Source: Bacillus mobilis (GTDB taxonomy: Bacteria; Bacillota; Bacilli; Bacillales; Bacillaceae_G). From it: a DNA stretch of 64,000 bases. The notes beneath the pieces are model-generated. The model had not been told where the DNA came from, searched no databases, and saw nothing but the letters and a program-made list of their open reading frames with translations. This document shows positions 7,649 to 17,122 of the stretch, in pieces (position 1 is the stretch's first letter; each line of letters opens with the position of its first letter). The stretch is from the NCBI RefSeq assembly GCF_001884045.1, contig NZ_MACF01000041.1, positions 1-64,000 on the forward strand. The letters run 5' to 3'. The position numbers were made by a program, and so were the translations under genes.

Positions 7649-9718
7649 ATGAAGGAACGATATAGTAATCAAAATACCTTTTTAAGTATGATAGATATGG
7701 ATTTAATAAGAAGAGGATTATTACATGCTATTCAAGATTTAGTATTTATTGTGAAAGTTATGGATGATGAAACCTTTAAATATATTTATGTAAATAAGAT
7801 AGGTATGGATTATGCGAAGCTAAGCGAAGAATGTTATGGAAAAACGTTCGCTGAAGTATTACCGGAAGATACGGCGGAAATATTACAAGTGCAATATGCA
7901 AAAGTAGCGAGCGAAGCGAAAGCACATACCTTTTGTGATGTAGTTAGTTTACCAACTGGTAATTTACATTATGAATCTTCACTTAATCCTGTATTTGATG
8001 AAGAAGGAGTATGTCAGTTTATTATTTGTATTACGAGGGATATTACAGCTCAAATTGAGGAGAAGATTGAAATAGAGGAAAAACAAATGCTATTTAAGTC
8101 ATTACTAGAATATAATAATGACTCCATTATATCTATAGATTCTATAGGTAGAATTACATATGCAAACCCAGCGACGTATGAAATATTTGGATACCGATAT
8201 GAAGAATTAAACAATAAATTTATTTTTGAATTTATTAATAAAGAATATGAAAAAGATTTCCAAATTATATTTAAAGGATCCATGCAAGGAAAAGCGAAGC
8301 AAATTGTTTCAAAGAAATATGTTCATAAAGAAGGGTACGAGCTCTATATTTCTTTAAGAACTATTCCAATTATTGTGAACGGGGAAATTGTCGGGATATA
8401 TATTGTTACGAGGGATGTTACAAGGCAAGTATTAAATGAGATGAGAACGGAATATTTAGCTTATTATGACCAGTTAACAGGATTAATGAATAGAATTTCA
8501 TGTACAAATAAGTTAAATGTTTTTTTAAATGAGAAGATAGATTTTGCGTTTATTTTTATAGATTTAGATGAATTTCATCTTATTAATGATACTTTTGGCC
8601 ATAAAGAAGGAGATAAAGTATTACAAAAAGTTACAGAATGTTTAAGCAGTTTTAAAATAGACGGTATGTACTTATTTAGAGAACACGATGATCAATTTGT
8701 TATGTTAATAGAAAATATCACGAAAGAACGTGTAGAGGTAGTTGCAAAAAGCATACTAAAAAAGATTAGTGAACATTTTGTAATTGAAGAAGAGGACGTG
8801 TATTTAAGTGCGTCAATCGGAATTGTAATGGCTCCAACAGATGGAGAGGATGAAAAAATATTATTCCAAAGAGTTGATGCTGCTTTGGAAAAAGCAAAAG
8901 AAAAAGGAAAAGGGCATTATTATTTTTATTGCAATGGATTAGATTGTGAACGTGAACAAAGATTTATAATAGAAAACCAATTACATCGTGCTATAGAAAA
9001 AAACGAATTCTTCTTATATTATCAGCCACAAATGAATATTGACACGAAAAAAATAGTCAGTATGGAAGCTTTAATAAGGTGGGAGAATAAAGAATTAGGA
9101 TTTGTCTCTCCCAATCAATTTATTCCGTTAGCAGAAAGAACAGGATTTATTATTAAGCTTGATGAATGGGTAGTAAATGAAGTGTGTCAGCAAATACGTG
9201 AATGGTTAAATAAAGGATATGAAGTGGTCCCGATTGCAGTTAATATTTCAGCCAGGCACTTTCGTTCTATTACACTAATAGAGATGATTACACGAGCGTT
9301 ACATAAGTACAATGTACCAGCTCATCTATTAGCAATAGAGGTTACAGAAGGAGCCCTTATACATAAAGACATATCGAAAAGAGTATTGCTACAATTAAAA
9401 GAACAAAATTTAAAGATTCATTTAGATGATTTTGGGACGGGATATTCATCTTTAAGTTATTTAAAAACGTATCCAATTGATACTTTGAAAATCGATCGTT
9501 CTTTTATGGAAGGTATACATGTAGATGAACGTGATACGAATATTACGGCTGCGATTATTCATTTAGCTCATACTTTGGAATTGAATGTAATTGCAGAAGG
9601 AGTAGAAAAGGCAGAACAAATACAATTTTTGAAGGAAAAGAATGTGAAGTTTGTACAAGGTTATTATTATAGCAAACCACTATCAAAATACGATGTGGAA
9701 AATGTGTATTATAAATAA
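7649..9718 (+). CDS. PAS-PAS-GGDEF-EAL protein, probable c-di-GMP phosphodiesterase
   Basis: This 689-residue protein has two PAS domains (about residues 15-135 and 145-270), a GGDEF domain (about 275-430) and an EAL domain (about 440-685). The GGDEF signature is replaced by EHDDQ, so diguanylate cyclase activity is unlikely. The EAL domain keeps MEALIRW, the IEVTEG glutamate, DDFGTGYSSLSYL and the late EGVE glutamate, so c-di-GMP hydrolysis is expected. No membrane helix is visible, so the PAS domains probably sense an internal signal. It is a single-gene unit with a terminator shared with the opposing micropeptide. Confidence 0.9.
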   Translation: MKERYSNQNTFLSMIDMDLIRRGLLHAIQDLVFIVKVMDDETFKYIYVNKIGMDYAKLSEECYGKTFAEVLPEDTAEILQVQYAKVASEAKAHTFCDVVSLPTGNLHYESSLNPVFDEEGVCQFIICITRDITAQIEEKIEIEEKQMLFKSLLEYNNDSIISIDSIGRITYANPATYEIFGYRYEELNNKFIFEFINKEYEKDFQIIFKGSMQGKAKQIVSKKYVHKEGYELYISLRTIPIIVNGEIVGIYIVTRDVTRQVLNEMRTEYLAYYDQLTGLMNRISCTNKLNVFLNEKIDFAFIFIDLDEFHLINDTFGHKEGDKVLQKVTECLSSFKIDGMYLFREHDDQFVMLIENITKERVEVVAKSILKKISEHFVIEEEDVYLSASIGIVMAPTDGEDEKILFQRVDAALEKAKEKGKGHYYFYCNGLDCEREQRFIIENQLHRAIEKNEFFLYYQPQMNIDTKKIVSMEALIRWENKELGFVSPNQFIPLAERTGFIIKLDEWVVNEVCQQIREWLNKGYEVVPIAVNISARHFRSITLIEMITRALHKYNVPAHLLAIEVTEGALIHKDISKRVLLQLKEQNLKIHLDDFGTGYSSLSYLKTYPIDTLKIDRSFMEGIHVDERDTNITAAIIHLAHTLELNVIAEGVEKAEQIQFLKEKNVKFVQGYYYSKPLSKYDVENVYYK

Positions 9719-9725
9719 TTCATAA

Positions 9726-9762
9726 AAAAAAGTGATGTGCCAAAAGCACATCACTTTTTATG
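9726..9762. terminator. Bidirectional terminator
   Basis: AAAAAAGTGATGTGC and GCACATCACTTTTT form a perfect stem with A/T tracts on both sides. It serves the EAL-domain gene and the convergent micropeptide, whose stop codon lies inside the stem. Confidence 0.85.
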
Positions 9763-9846
9763 TGTACCGGGTTTATCATTGTAACCAGATGTAAAAATAG
9801 CTGTAAGAAATGTGAGTGATACACCTAAAATTAATAATAATTTCAT
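9751..9846 (-). CDS. 31-aa peptide with signal-like N terminus
   Basis: A short frame begins MKLLLILGVSLTFLTAIF and ends YNDKPGTHKK. A good ribosome site (AGGAGGGAT) precedes the ATG, and a terminator directly follows. The hydrophobic N terminus and short polar basic tail give the layout of an exported signalling peptide precursor or a small single-span membrane peptide. No Rap/NprR-type receptor gene is adjacent. I do not recognise it; the call rests on the ribosome site, terminator and peptide shape. Confidence 0.6.
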   Translation of the reverse strand: MKLLLILGVSLTFLTAIFTSGYNDKPGTHKK

Positions 9847-10111
9847 ACTAATATCCCTCCTAATTTTTCAGTTTATGAATCTTAAATATGAATCGAAATG
9901 TATGTAAGGTTCTTGGAAGAAAAGAATTTATTTAAAATGAATAGCGGTGTAAAATCTTTAATACCTATATTATACAGAATTTTCTTTGAATTTTGGAGAG
10001 AATTTTATTGCACTACTGTATATTTCATTTTGATTTAAAGAATGTTTGAGGACATCCTAGCATACCTTTTATAATAATCCGATTGAACAAGGAGATGGGG
10101 GAGGAGCTATA
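9847..10111 (+). other. Upstream region of prkA
   Basis: This AT-rich region must hold the divergent promoters of the micropeptide and prkA. GCATACCTTTT near 10060 resembles a sigma-E -10 element (CATACAAT). That would fit the sporulation control known for prkA in B. subtilis, but the -35 element is not convincing. Confidence 0.3.
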
Positions 10112-12007
10112 ATGGATATTCTAAAAAAAATTGAACAGCATCGAGAAGCAGAAGAACGCTTACAATGGGAAGGTACGTTTGCGGAGTATTTAGAGCTTGT
10201 GAAGGAAAGACCATGGGTGGCTCAAACAGCACACTCTCGCATTTACAATATGATAAAAGATGCTGGAATTGAAGAGGTAGATGGTAGAAGAAAGTATAAC
10301 TTCTTTAGTAATCAGCTATTTGGATTAGAGGATGCTTTAGAACGTCTTGTAGAAGAATATTTTCATCCATCTGCAAAACGATTAGATGTTAGAAAACGTA
10401 TTTTATTATTAATGGGTCCTGTTAGTGGGGGGAAATCAACATTAGTTACGATGTTGAAACGAGGATTAGAAACATATTCCCGAACAGATCGAGGAGCAAT
10501 TTTTGCAATTAAAGGCTGCCCAATGCATGAAGATCCACTTCATTTAATTCCGCATCATTTACGAGATGATTTCTTTGATGAGTATGGAGTTAGAATTGAA
10601 GGGAATCTATCACCACTAAACGTTATGCGCCTAGAGCAAGAATATGGTTCAAGAATTGAGGATGTAGTTGTAGAGCGTATTTTCTTCTCAGAAGATCGCC
10701 GTACAGGGATTGGTACATTTAGCCCGTCTGATCCTAAATCACAAGATATCGCCGATTTAACAGGTAGTCTGGACTTTTCAACAATCGCAGAATATGGTTC
10801 AGAATCAGATCCACGAGCATATCGCTTCGATGGAGAATTGAATAAGGCAAACCGTGGAATGATGGAATTCCAAGAGATGTTAAAATGCGACGAGAAGTTT
10901 TTATGGCATTTATTATCGCTTACGCAAGAAGGGAATTTCAAAGCGGGAAGATTTGCGCTTATTTCAGCAGATGAATTAATTGTAGCGCATACGAATGAAA
11001 CGGAGTATCGTTCTTTCATAGCAAACAAGAAAAATGAAGCATTGCACTCAAGAATTATTGTAATGCCAGTTCCATATAATTTACGAGTGAGTGAAGAAGA
11101 ACATATTTATGAAAAAATGATTCGTGAAAGTGATGTATCCAATGTGCATATTGCACCGCACACACTTCGCGTTGCAGCAATGTTTACGATTTTAACTCGT
11201 TTAAAAGATCCGAAGCGTCCGGATATTGATTTAATTAAAAAGATGCGTTTATATGATGGAGAAACAGTAGAAGGTTATAATGCGATTGATGTAGAGGAGC
11301 TACAACGTGAATATCAAGATGAAGGTATGAAAGGTATCGATCCTCGTTATGTTATTAACCGAATCTCTTCTACAATTATTCGAAAAGAGGTACCATCTAT
11401 TAACGCATTAGATGTACTTAGATCGCTAAAAGACGGGTTGGATCAGCATCCGTCAATTAGTAATGAAGATCGAGAGCGTTATATGAATTTCATCTCATTA
11501 GCGAGAAAAGAATATGATGAAATTGCGAAGAAAGAAGTACAAAAAGCATTCGTGTATTCATATGAAGAATCAGCGAAGACACTTATGGATAATTACTTAG
11601 ACAACGTTGAAGCATATTGCAATAAATCAAAATTACGTGATCCATTAACAGGTGAAGAAATGAGTCCAGATGAAAAGCTAATGCGCTCAATTGAAGAGCA
11701 AATTGGAATTTCAGAAAATGCTAAGAAAGCATTCCGTGAAGAAATTTTAATTCGCATTTCTGCTTATGCGCGTAAAGGAAAACGCTTTGATTATAATTCA
11801 CACGAGCGTCTTCGCGAAGCGATTCAGAAAAAACTATTTGCTGATTTAAAAGATATAGTGAAAATTACAACATCAACGAAAACGCCAGACGAAAATCAGC
11901 TTAAGAAAATCAATGATGTTGTTGCACGCCTAATTGATGAGCACGGCTATAATTCTTCATCTGCGAATGAATTATTACGCTATGTAGGTAGCCTGCTAAA
12001 CCGATAG
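10112..12007 (+). CDS. prkA: Serine protein kinase PrkA
   Basis: This 631-residue protein is an AAA+-like kinase with weak similarity to eukaryotic kinases in its C-terminal part. It is active in sporulation and stress in Bacillus. The Walker A motif GPVSGGKST lies at about residue 102, after the conserved WEGTFAEYLELVKERPWVAQTAHSR start split here by family convention. The C-terminal PrkA domain includes YMNFISLARKEYDEIAKKEV. Length equals the family norm. The start follows a long GGAG-rich site. YhbH, its usual neighbour, lies 450 bases downstream with its own control region. The third usual partner, SpoVR, is not in the window. Confidence 0.95.
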   Translation: MDILKKIEQHREAEERLQWEGTFAEYLELVKERPWVAQTAHSRIYNMIKDAGIEEVDGRRKYNFFSNQLFGLEDALERLVEEYFHPSAKRLDVRKRILLLMGPVSGGKSTLVTMLKRGLETYSRTDRGAIFAIKGCPMHEDPLHLIPHHLRDDFFDEYGVRIEGNLSPLNVMRLEQEYGSRIEDVVVERIFFSEDRRTGIGTFSPSDPKSQDIADLTGSLDFSTIAEYGSESDPRAYRFDGELNKANRGMMEFQEMLKCDEKFLWHLLSLTQEGNFKAGRFALISADELIVAHTNETEYRSFIANKKNEALHSRIIVMPVPYNLRVSEEEHIYEKMIRESDVSNVHIAPHTLRVAAMFTILTRLKDPKRPDIDLIKKMRLYDGETVEGYNAIDVEELQREYQDEGMKGIDPRYVINRISSTIIRKEVPSINALDVLRSLKDGLDQHPSISNEDRERYMNFISLARKEYDEIAKKEVQKAFVYSYEESAKTLMDNYLDNVEAYCNKSKLRDPLTGEEMSPDEKLMRSIEEQIGISENAKKAFREEILIRISAYARKGKRFDYNSHERLREAIQKKLFADLKDIVKITTSTKTPDENQLKKINDVVARLIDEHGYNSSSANELLRYVGSLLNR

Positions 12008-12017
12008 TTTGATAACA

Positions 12018-12052
12018 AAACGCTGTCTCTTGTATTTTGCGGGACAGCGTTT
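12018..12052 (+). terminator. Terminator of prkA
   Basis: AAACGCTGTC / GACAGCGTTTT stem with T run shortly after the stop codon. Confidence 0.85.
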
Positions 12053-12189
12053 TATTATCCATTCATATGTGTAAAGTGTCATACCTTGTCCAAATATAAT
12101 AAATTAAGATGCAATTTCATGAATTTATTGTCAATTATTTTTACAATATGCATATGATAGAGTAACCAACCATTCATACGAAAAAAGCC

Positions 12190-12250
12190 AACACAATACA
12201 ATATGTTGCAAAGTGTAAATGTGTGCAACTATGCATTGTGTTTCTTTCTT
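12190..12250 (+). promoter_or_regulatory. Long imperfect inverted repeat upstream of yhbH
   Basis: AACACAATACAATATGTTGCA and TGCAACTATGCATTGTGTT (both arms slightly imperfect) can form a hairpin, followed by TTTCTTTCTT. It may be a weak terminator or a regulatory structure in the 446-base gap between prkA and yhbH. The rest of that gap shows nothing I can name. Confidence 0.4.
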
Positions 12251-12453
12251 ATCAACGGCTGAATGTTTCTTTCTAGTATGTGAGTGGCAAAATTTTGTTT
12301 AGAATGCTCGGGGTATTATATGAAAAACGTTATATATGTTTATGGGATGAATTTCGATGGGCAGTTACCTTTCATTCTTGCTTGCACAGTATAAAATAAA
12401 AATTCTAGCTTGCTGTTCATATAGAAAGACAATTACAGTAAGGAGGGAAAGAA

Positions 12454-13629
12454 ATGGGTGAAGAAAACCAACCAAATTATACGATTTCACAGGAAAACTG
12501 GTCCCTCCATCGCAAAGGATATGACGACCAACAACGCCATCAAGAAAAAGTACAAGAGGCAATTAAGAATAATTTACCCGATCTTGTAACAGAGGAAAGT
12601 ATAGTTATGTCTAATGGCAAGGATGTTGTAAAAATACCAATTCGTTCTCTAGATGAATATAAGATTAGATACAATTATGATAAAAACAAACACGTTGGGC
12701 AAGGAAATGGTGACAGCAAAGTTGGTGATGTCGTTGCGAGAGATGGATCAGGTGGTCAAAAGCAAAAAGGACCAGGAAAAGGGCAAGGAGCAGGGGACGC
12801 GGCTGGAGAGGATTATTATGAAGCTGAAGTCTCTATTTTAGAATTAGAGCAAGCGTTTTTCAAAGAGTTAGAGCTGCCTAATTTAAAGAGAAAAGAAATG
12901 GATGAAAACCGGATTGAACATGTTGAATTTAATGATATTAGAAAAACTGGATTATGGGGAAATATTGATAAGAAACGAACGATGATATCTGCATATAAAC
13001 GAAATGCAATGCGTGGTAAAGCATCCTTTCATCCAATTCACCAAGAAGATTTAAAATTCCGTACTTGGAATGAAGTATTAAAACCAGATTCAAAAGCAGT
13101 TGTATTAGCGATGATGGATACAAGTGGATCGATGGGAATATGGGAGAAGTATATGGCACGTAGCTTCTTTTTCTGGATGACAAGATTTCTAAGAACGAAG
13201 TATGAAACAGTAGATATTGAGTTTATTGCCCATCATACGGAGGCAAAAGTCGTTACAGAGGAGGAGTTTTTCTCAAAAGGAGAAAGTGGCGGAACAATCT
13301 GTTCTTCTGTATACAAAAAAGCACTCGAGTTAATCGATAATAAATATTCACCAGACCGCTATAATATTTATCCATTCCATTTTTCAGACGGTGATAATTT
13401 AACATCAGATAACGCTAGATGCGTAAAGCTTGTTGAAGAGTTGATGAAGAAGTGTAATATGTTTGGCTATGGAGAAGTGAATCAATACAATCGCCACAGT
13501 ACCCTCATGTCAGCCTATAAAAATATTAAAGATGAGAATTTCAGATATTATATTTTAAAGCAAAAAGCAGATGTATTCCACGCAATGAAAAGCTTCTTTA
13601 GAGAAGAATCAGGAGAGAAAATGGCATAA
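12454..13629 (+). CDS. yhbH: Sporulation protein YhbH (DUF444, VWA-like)
   Basis: This 391-residue protein belongs to the YhbH/YeaH family, usually encoded beside PrkA/YeaG. It begins with a conserved polar region ([22 protein letters not shown]), has a Gly/Gln/Lys-rich linker at about residues 95-120, and continues into a von Willebrand A-like domain. Its metal-binding motif reads MDTSGSMG at about residue 222. YhbH is expressed during sporulation in B. subtilis, and the PrkA-YhbH pair probably acts together. The ribosome site is AAGGAGGG. Confidence 0.93.
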   Translation: MGEENQPNYTISQENWSLHRKGYDDQQRHQEKVQEAIKNNLPDLVTEESIVMSNGKDVVKIPIRSLDEYKIRYNYDKNKHVGQGNGDSKVGDVVARDGSGGQKQKGPGKGQGAGDAAGEDYYEAEVSILELEQAFFKELELPNLKRKEMDENRIEHVEFNDIRKTGLWGNIDKKRTMISAYKRNAMRGKASFHPIHQEDLKFRTWNEVLKPDSKAVVLAMMDTSGSMGIWEKYMARSFFFWMTRFLRTKYETVDIEFIAHHTEAKVVTEEEFFSKGESGGTICSSVYKKALELIDNKYSPDRYNIYPFHFSDGDNLTSDNARCVKLVEELMKKCNMFGYGEVNQYNRHSTLMSAYKNIKDENFRYYILKQKADVFHAMKSFFREESGEKMA

Positions 13630-13657
13630 CCCCTTTAAAAAGGGGTTATTTTTTTGT
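13629..13657 (+). terminator. Terminator of yhbH
   Basis: AACCCCTTTAAAAAGGGGTT hairpin with T7, overlapping the stop codon. Confidence 0.9.
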
Positions 13658-13676
13658 AAACTTTTTATTTTTCTAG

Positions 13677-13706
13677 TTGACAATGAAAATGAAAATCATT
13701 ATCATT
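13677..13706 (+). promoter_or_regulatory. Promoter with Fur box
   Basis: TTGACA, 17 bp, TATCAT forms a sigma-A promoter. Its spacer and -10 are overlapped by TGAAAATGAAAATCATTATCA, a close match to the Fur box (GATAATGATAATCATTATC). Repression by Fur in iron-replete cells is expected for the downstream NEAT-LRR gene. Confidence 0.85.
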
Positions 13707-13758
13707 TATTCGAGATATGATTACATTTAGATTTATATATTTTGGAGGAGATGTAAAG

Positions 13759-16700
13759 TTGAAAAAAAATAAAAGAAAACATATAAATGCAATGTTAGTG
13801 GCTGCGACATTATCGTTGCCGTTTGCGGTTTATGCAACACCGGTCTTAGCGGCTACTGCTGCTACAGAGAATATGGCTGCACAAAGTCCAAAAAAGCATG
13901 TTTTTGATGCGGTAATTAAGGCTTATAAAGATAACTCAAATGAAGAGTCATATGCAACTGTATATATAAAAGATCCAAAGCTGACGATTGAAAATGGGAA
14001 AAGAATAATTACAGCAACATTAAAAGATAGTGATTTCTTTGACTATCTGAAAGTCGAAGATAGTAAAGAGCCAGGTGTCTTCCATGATGTAAAGGTGCTT
14101 TCAGAAGATAAAAGAAAACATGGAACGAAAGTTATACAATTCGAAGTAGGTGAGTTAGGAAAAAGATATAATATGCAAATGCATATTTTAATTCCCACTT
14201 TAGGGTACGATAAGGAATTCAAAATTCAGTTTGAAGTAAATATGCGTACATTTGTAGAAAGCGATATAGAAGAGGATGAAGAAGAACAAATTGAAGATAC
14301 ACAAAATATCATACGTGATAAACGATTACAACAAGTAATTAATAAAAATGTATTAAATAGAAAAGATGTAAATGAACCTATATTTGAAGAAGATTTAAAA
14401 GAAATTAAAGAGTTAAATATATATGCAGGTCAAGGAATTGAGAGTCTAAAAGGATTAGAGTATATGGAAAATCTAGAAAGACTAATAATACAAGGGTCTG
14501 ATGTACGAAATATAGCTCCTATTTCACAGCTAAAACGTTTAAAAGTAGTTGATCTATCTTTTAATAAAATAGAAAATGTCGAGCCGCTTGTAAACTTAGA
14601 AAGACTGGATATATTAGAGCTACAAAATAATAGAATTGCTGACATTACTCCACTGAGTCAACTTAAAAAGGTTAGAACAATTAACTTATCAGGTAATAAA
14701 ATTAGTGATATAAAGCCTTTATATAATGTTTCTTCTTTAAGAAAGCTATATGTAAGTAATAATAAGATTACTGATCTTACAGGCATTGAGCAAATGAATA
14801 AGTTAGGGACATTAGGGGTAGGAAGTAATGGGCTTGTAAATATTGAACCAATTAGTAAGATGAGTGGCATTGTGGAACTTGATCTTCAAAAAAATGATAT
14901 TAAAGATATTACATCACTATCTAAACTAGCTGGCTTACAATCACTTAATTTAGAAGAAAACTATGTTTCGGATGTATCACCAATTAGTAATTTGAACAAT
15001 TTATATGATTTAAAACTTGCGACAAATGAGATTCGTGATATAAGACCTATTCATGAATTAGGAAAACGAATTAAGATTGATGCTCAAAGACAAAAAGTCT
15101 TTTTAGATGAAGCCTACATGAATGAAGAAGTGAAAATTCCTGTATATGATTTAAATGGGACAGCACTTCAAAATATTGAGTGGAAGAGTGAAGGCGGAAG
15201 TATTACGACCGGAGCAATAAAGTGGAATAGCCTTGGAGAAAAAACGTATGAATTTAAGATGGATACTGGCGAAAGTAAGATAAGGTTCCAAGGAAGGGTA
15301 ATACAAAATATCGTTGAAAAACGAGAAGAGAGTTCGAACGTAATTCAAGATATGAAACTAAGACAATACATGAATAAACATAATTTTGAACGTAAAAATG
15401 TAAATACACCTATAACGAAAGAAGATTTATTAACAGTTAAGGCTTTGAAAATTACGGATGGGAAAAAAGAGGGCATAACAGATTTTTCTGGATTAGAATT
15501 AATGACAAATATGGAAGAATTGACATTACAAAATGTTAATATGAAAAATGTGGAATTTATCTCAGGTTTGAGAAATTTGAAGTCAGTAGATTTATCCTAT
15601 AATCAAATTGAAGATATTAAACCACTTCATTCATTAGAGAATCTTGAAAAATTAAATATTAGCAATAACAGTATAAAAAATGTTCCCGAACTATTTAAGA
15701 TGCAGAAATTAAAAACTCTAGACCTATCAAATAATAAACTGGATAATGCTGCTTTGGATGGAATTCATCAATTGGAAAATCTAGATGCATTGTTAGTAAA
15801 TAATAATGAAATCAATAATTTAGATGAGATTAGCAAAGTTAGCAAATTGAATAAGCTTGAAATGATGGGCAATAAAGTACGAGATATTTCTCCATTAGCT
15901 AGCTTGAAAAACTTACAGTGGTTAAATTTATCTGATAATAAGATTAAAGATATCTCTACTTTATCTTCTATGCTTGATTTACTTAGCTTGAAATTAGCTG
16001 GAAATGAGATTCGTGATGTACGACCGGTCATTCAATTGGCTCAATGGATAACAGTTGATATTAAAAACCAAAAAATTGTTTTAGAAGATGGACAAATGAA
16101 TCAAGAAATCCAAATTCCTATCTACGATTTAGAGGGAGAAATCTTCGAAGATATTGAACTGAAGAGTGAAGACGGTATCGTTACCGATAGAGGAACAGTC
16201 GTATGGAAAACCCCAGGAGAAAAAGTTTATGCATTCTCCTTAAACGGAAATTATCACGGTCTATCTCTATTATTCAGTGGTACGGTTATGCAAAATATAG
16301 TAGCGAAAGAAGAACCGAAAGAAGAACCGAAAGAACCAACACCAGAAGTTGAAGGACCGAAAGAAGAGCCAAAAGAACCAACAAAAGAAGAAGTAAAAGA
16401 ACCAACAAAAGAAGTAGAAGAACCGAAAGAAGAAGTAAAAGAACCAACAAAAGAAGTAGAAGAACCGAAAGAAGAAGTAAAAGAACCAGTAAAAGAAGTT
16501 GAAGAACCGAAAGAAGAGCCAAAAGAACCAACAAAAGAAGTTGAAAAAACGAAAGAAGAGCCAAAAGAACCAACAAAAGAAGTTGAAGAACCGAAAGAAG
16601 AAGTAAAAGAACCAACAGCGGAAGTTGAAGAACCAAAAGAAGAAGTGAAAGAACCAACAACAGGAGTTGAAGGATCGAAAGTCGAGGTAAAAGAACCGGC

Positions 16701-16968
16701 AAAAGAAGTTGAAGGTTCAAAAGACGCAGTAAATCAATCCGCAGTAGTTCAAGAACAAAACGTGAATAATCAAGTTGTGGCAGAAAAAGTAGTAGCGAAT
16801 CAAAGTGTGAAAGAAAATAAACCAGTTGTTACTAAGAAAGAAGGAAGTAAGAAATCACTAGGAGCAACAGGTGGGCAAGAAAATAATGTATCTTTATTTG
16901 GTGGCTTAGCATTAGTTCTTTCAGCATTAAGTATGTTTGTATTTAGAAAGAAATTATTTAAGAAATAA
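13759..16968 (+). CDS. NEAT-LRR internalin-like wall-anchored surface protein
   Basis: This surface protein of 1069 residues has these parts in order: signal peptide (cleavage near VLAATAA), a NEAT haem-binding-type domain (about 35-165), and two tandem modules (about 185-540 and 540-850) each of LRRs plus an Ig-like cap. A Pro-Glu-Lys repeat stalk (about 850-985) leads to a C-terminal anchor with SLGATGG, a hydrophobic helix and a basic tail. The NEAT keeps the first Tyr of the haem motif (YDKEF, where YxxxY is usual). It starts at TTG after GGAGGAG. The overall type matches B. cereus IlsA, but with wall anchoring instead of SLH domains. A Fur box indicates induction by low iron; haem or ferritin iron capture is inferred. 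Confidence 0.9.
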   Translation: MKKNKRKHINAMLVAATLSLPFAVYATPVLAATAATENMAAQSPKKHVFDAVIKAYKDNSNEESYATVYIKDPKLTIENGKRIITATLKDSDFFDYLKVEDSKEPGVFHDVKVLSEDKRKHGTKVIQFEVGELGKRYNMQMHILIPTLGYDKEFKIQFEVNMRTFVESDIEEDEEEQIEDTQNIIRDKRLQQVINKNVLNRKDVNEPIFEEDLKEIKELNIYAGQGIESLKGLEYMENLERLIIQGSDVRNIAPISQLKRLKVVDLSFNKIENVEPLVNLERLDILELQNNRIADITPLSQLKKVRTINLSGNKISDIKPLYNVSSLRKLYVSNNKITDLTGIEQMNKLGTLGVGSNGLVNIEPISKMSGIVELDLQKNDIKDITSLSKLAGLQSLNLEENYVSDVSPISNLNNLYDLKLATNEIRDIRPIHELGKRIKIDAQRQKVFLDEAYMNEEVKIPVYDLNGTALQNIEWKSEGGSITTGAIKWNSLGEKTYEFKMDTGESKIRFQGRVIQNIVEKREESSNVIQDMKLRQYMNKHNFERKNVNTPITKEDLLTVKALKITDGKKEGITDFSGLELMTNMEELTLQNVNMKNVEFISGLRNLKSVDLSYNQIEDIKPLHSLENLEKLNISNNSIKNVPELFKMQKLKTLDLSNNKLDNAALDGIHQLENLDALLVNNNEINNLDEISKVSKLNKLEMMGNKVRDISPLASLKNLQWLNLSDNKIKDISTLSSMLDLLSLKLAGNEIRDVRPVIQLAQWITVDIKNQKIVLEDGQMNQEIQIPIYDLEGEIFEDIELKSEDGIVTDRGTVVWKTPGEKVYAFSLNGNYHGLSLLFSGTVMQNIVAKEEPKEEPKEPTPEVEGPKEEPKEPTKEEVKEPTKEVEEPKEEVKEPTKEVEEPKEEVKEPVKEVEEPKEEPKEPTKEVEKTKEEPKEPTKEVEEPKEEVKEPTAEVEEPKEEVKEPTTGVEGSKVEVKEPAKEVEGSKDAVNQSAVVQEQNVNNQVVAEKVVANQSVKENKPVVTKKEGSKKSLGATGGQENNVSLFGGLALVLSALSMFVFRKKLFKK
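16308..16715 (+). repeat. Pro-Glu-Lys-rich in-frame repeats
   Basis: Tandem in-frame units encode variants of EEPKEEVKEPTKEV, about 13-15 residues each, roughly ten copies. They form an extended wall-spanning stalk before the anchor. DNA identity between units is high, so copy-number change by slippage is likely between strains. Confidence 0.9.
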
Positions 16969-17017
16969 AAACGTATTATCTTGCTATAACGTAAAATAAT
17001 TATATGATTTTTTGAGA

Positions 17018-17072
17018 AGACATTATTATGGCGATTTCATTTTGAAATATGCTTATGATAATGTCTTTTTTT
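17018..17072 (+). terminator. Terminator of NEAT-LRR gene
   Basis: AGACATTAT..CGATTTCA / TGAAAT..ATAATGTCT long interrupted hairpin with T7. Confidence 0.8.
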
Positions 17073-17122
17073 AAGGATATAAATGGAAAAAGTGTAAATG
17101 TATTAGAGAAGGAGGAGAGGTT

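Noticed and set aside
10555-11028. A 157-codon minus-strand frame inside prkA
   Set aside because: Shadow of the kinase gene; no ribosome site and no family features.
16308-16715. Tandem repeats considered as a CRISPR array
   Set aside because: Repeats are in-frame, contiguous and without unique spacers; they encode a wall-spanning protein stalk.
16286-16720. A 144-codon minus-strand frame rich in Leu/Val
   Set aside because: It is the antisense of the Pro-Glu-Lys repeats of the NEAT-LRR protein; the low-complexity composition simply mirrors the repeats and there is no ribosome site.
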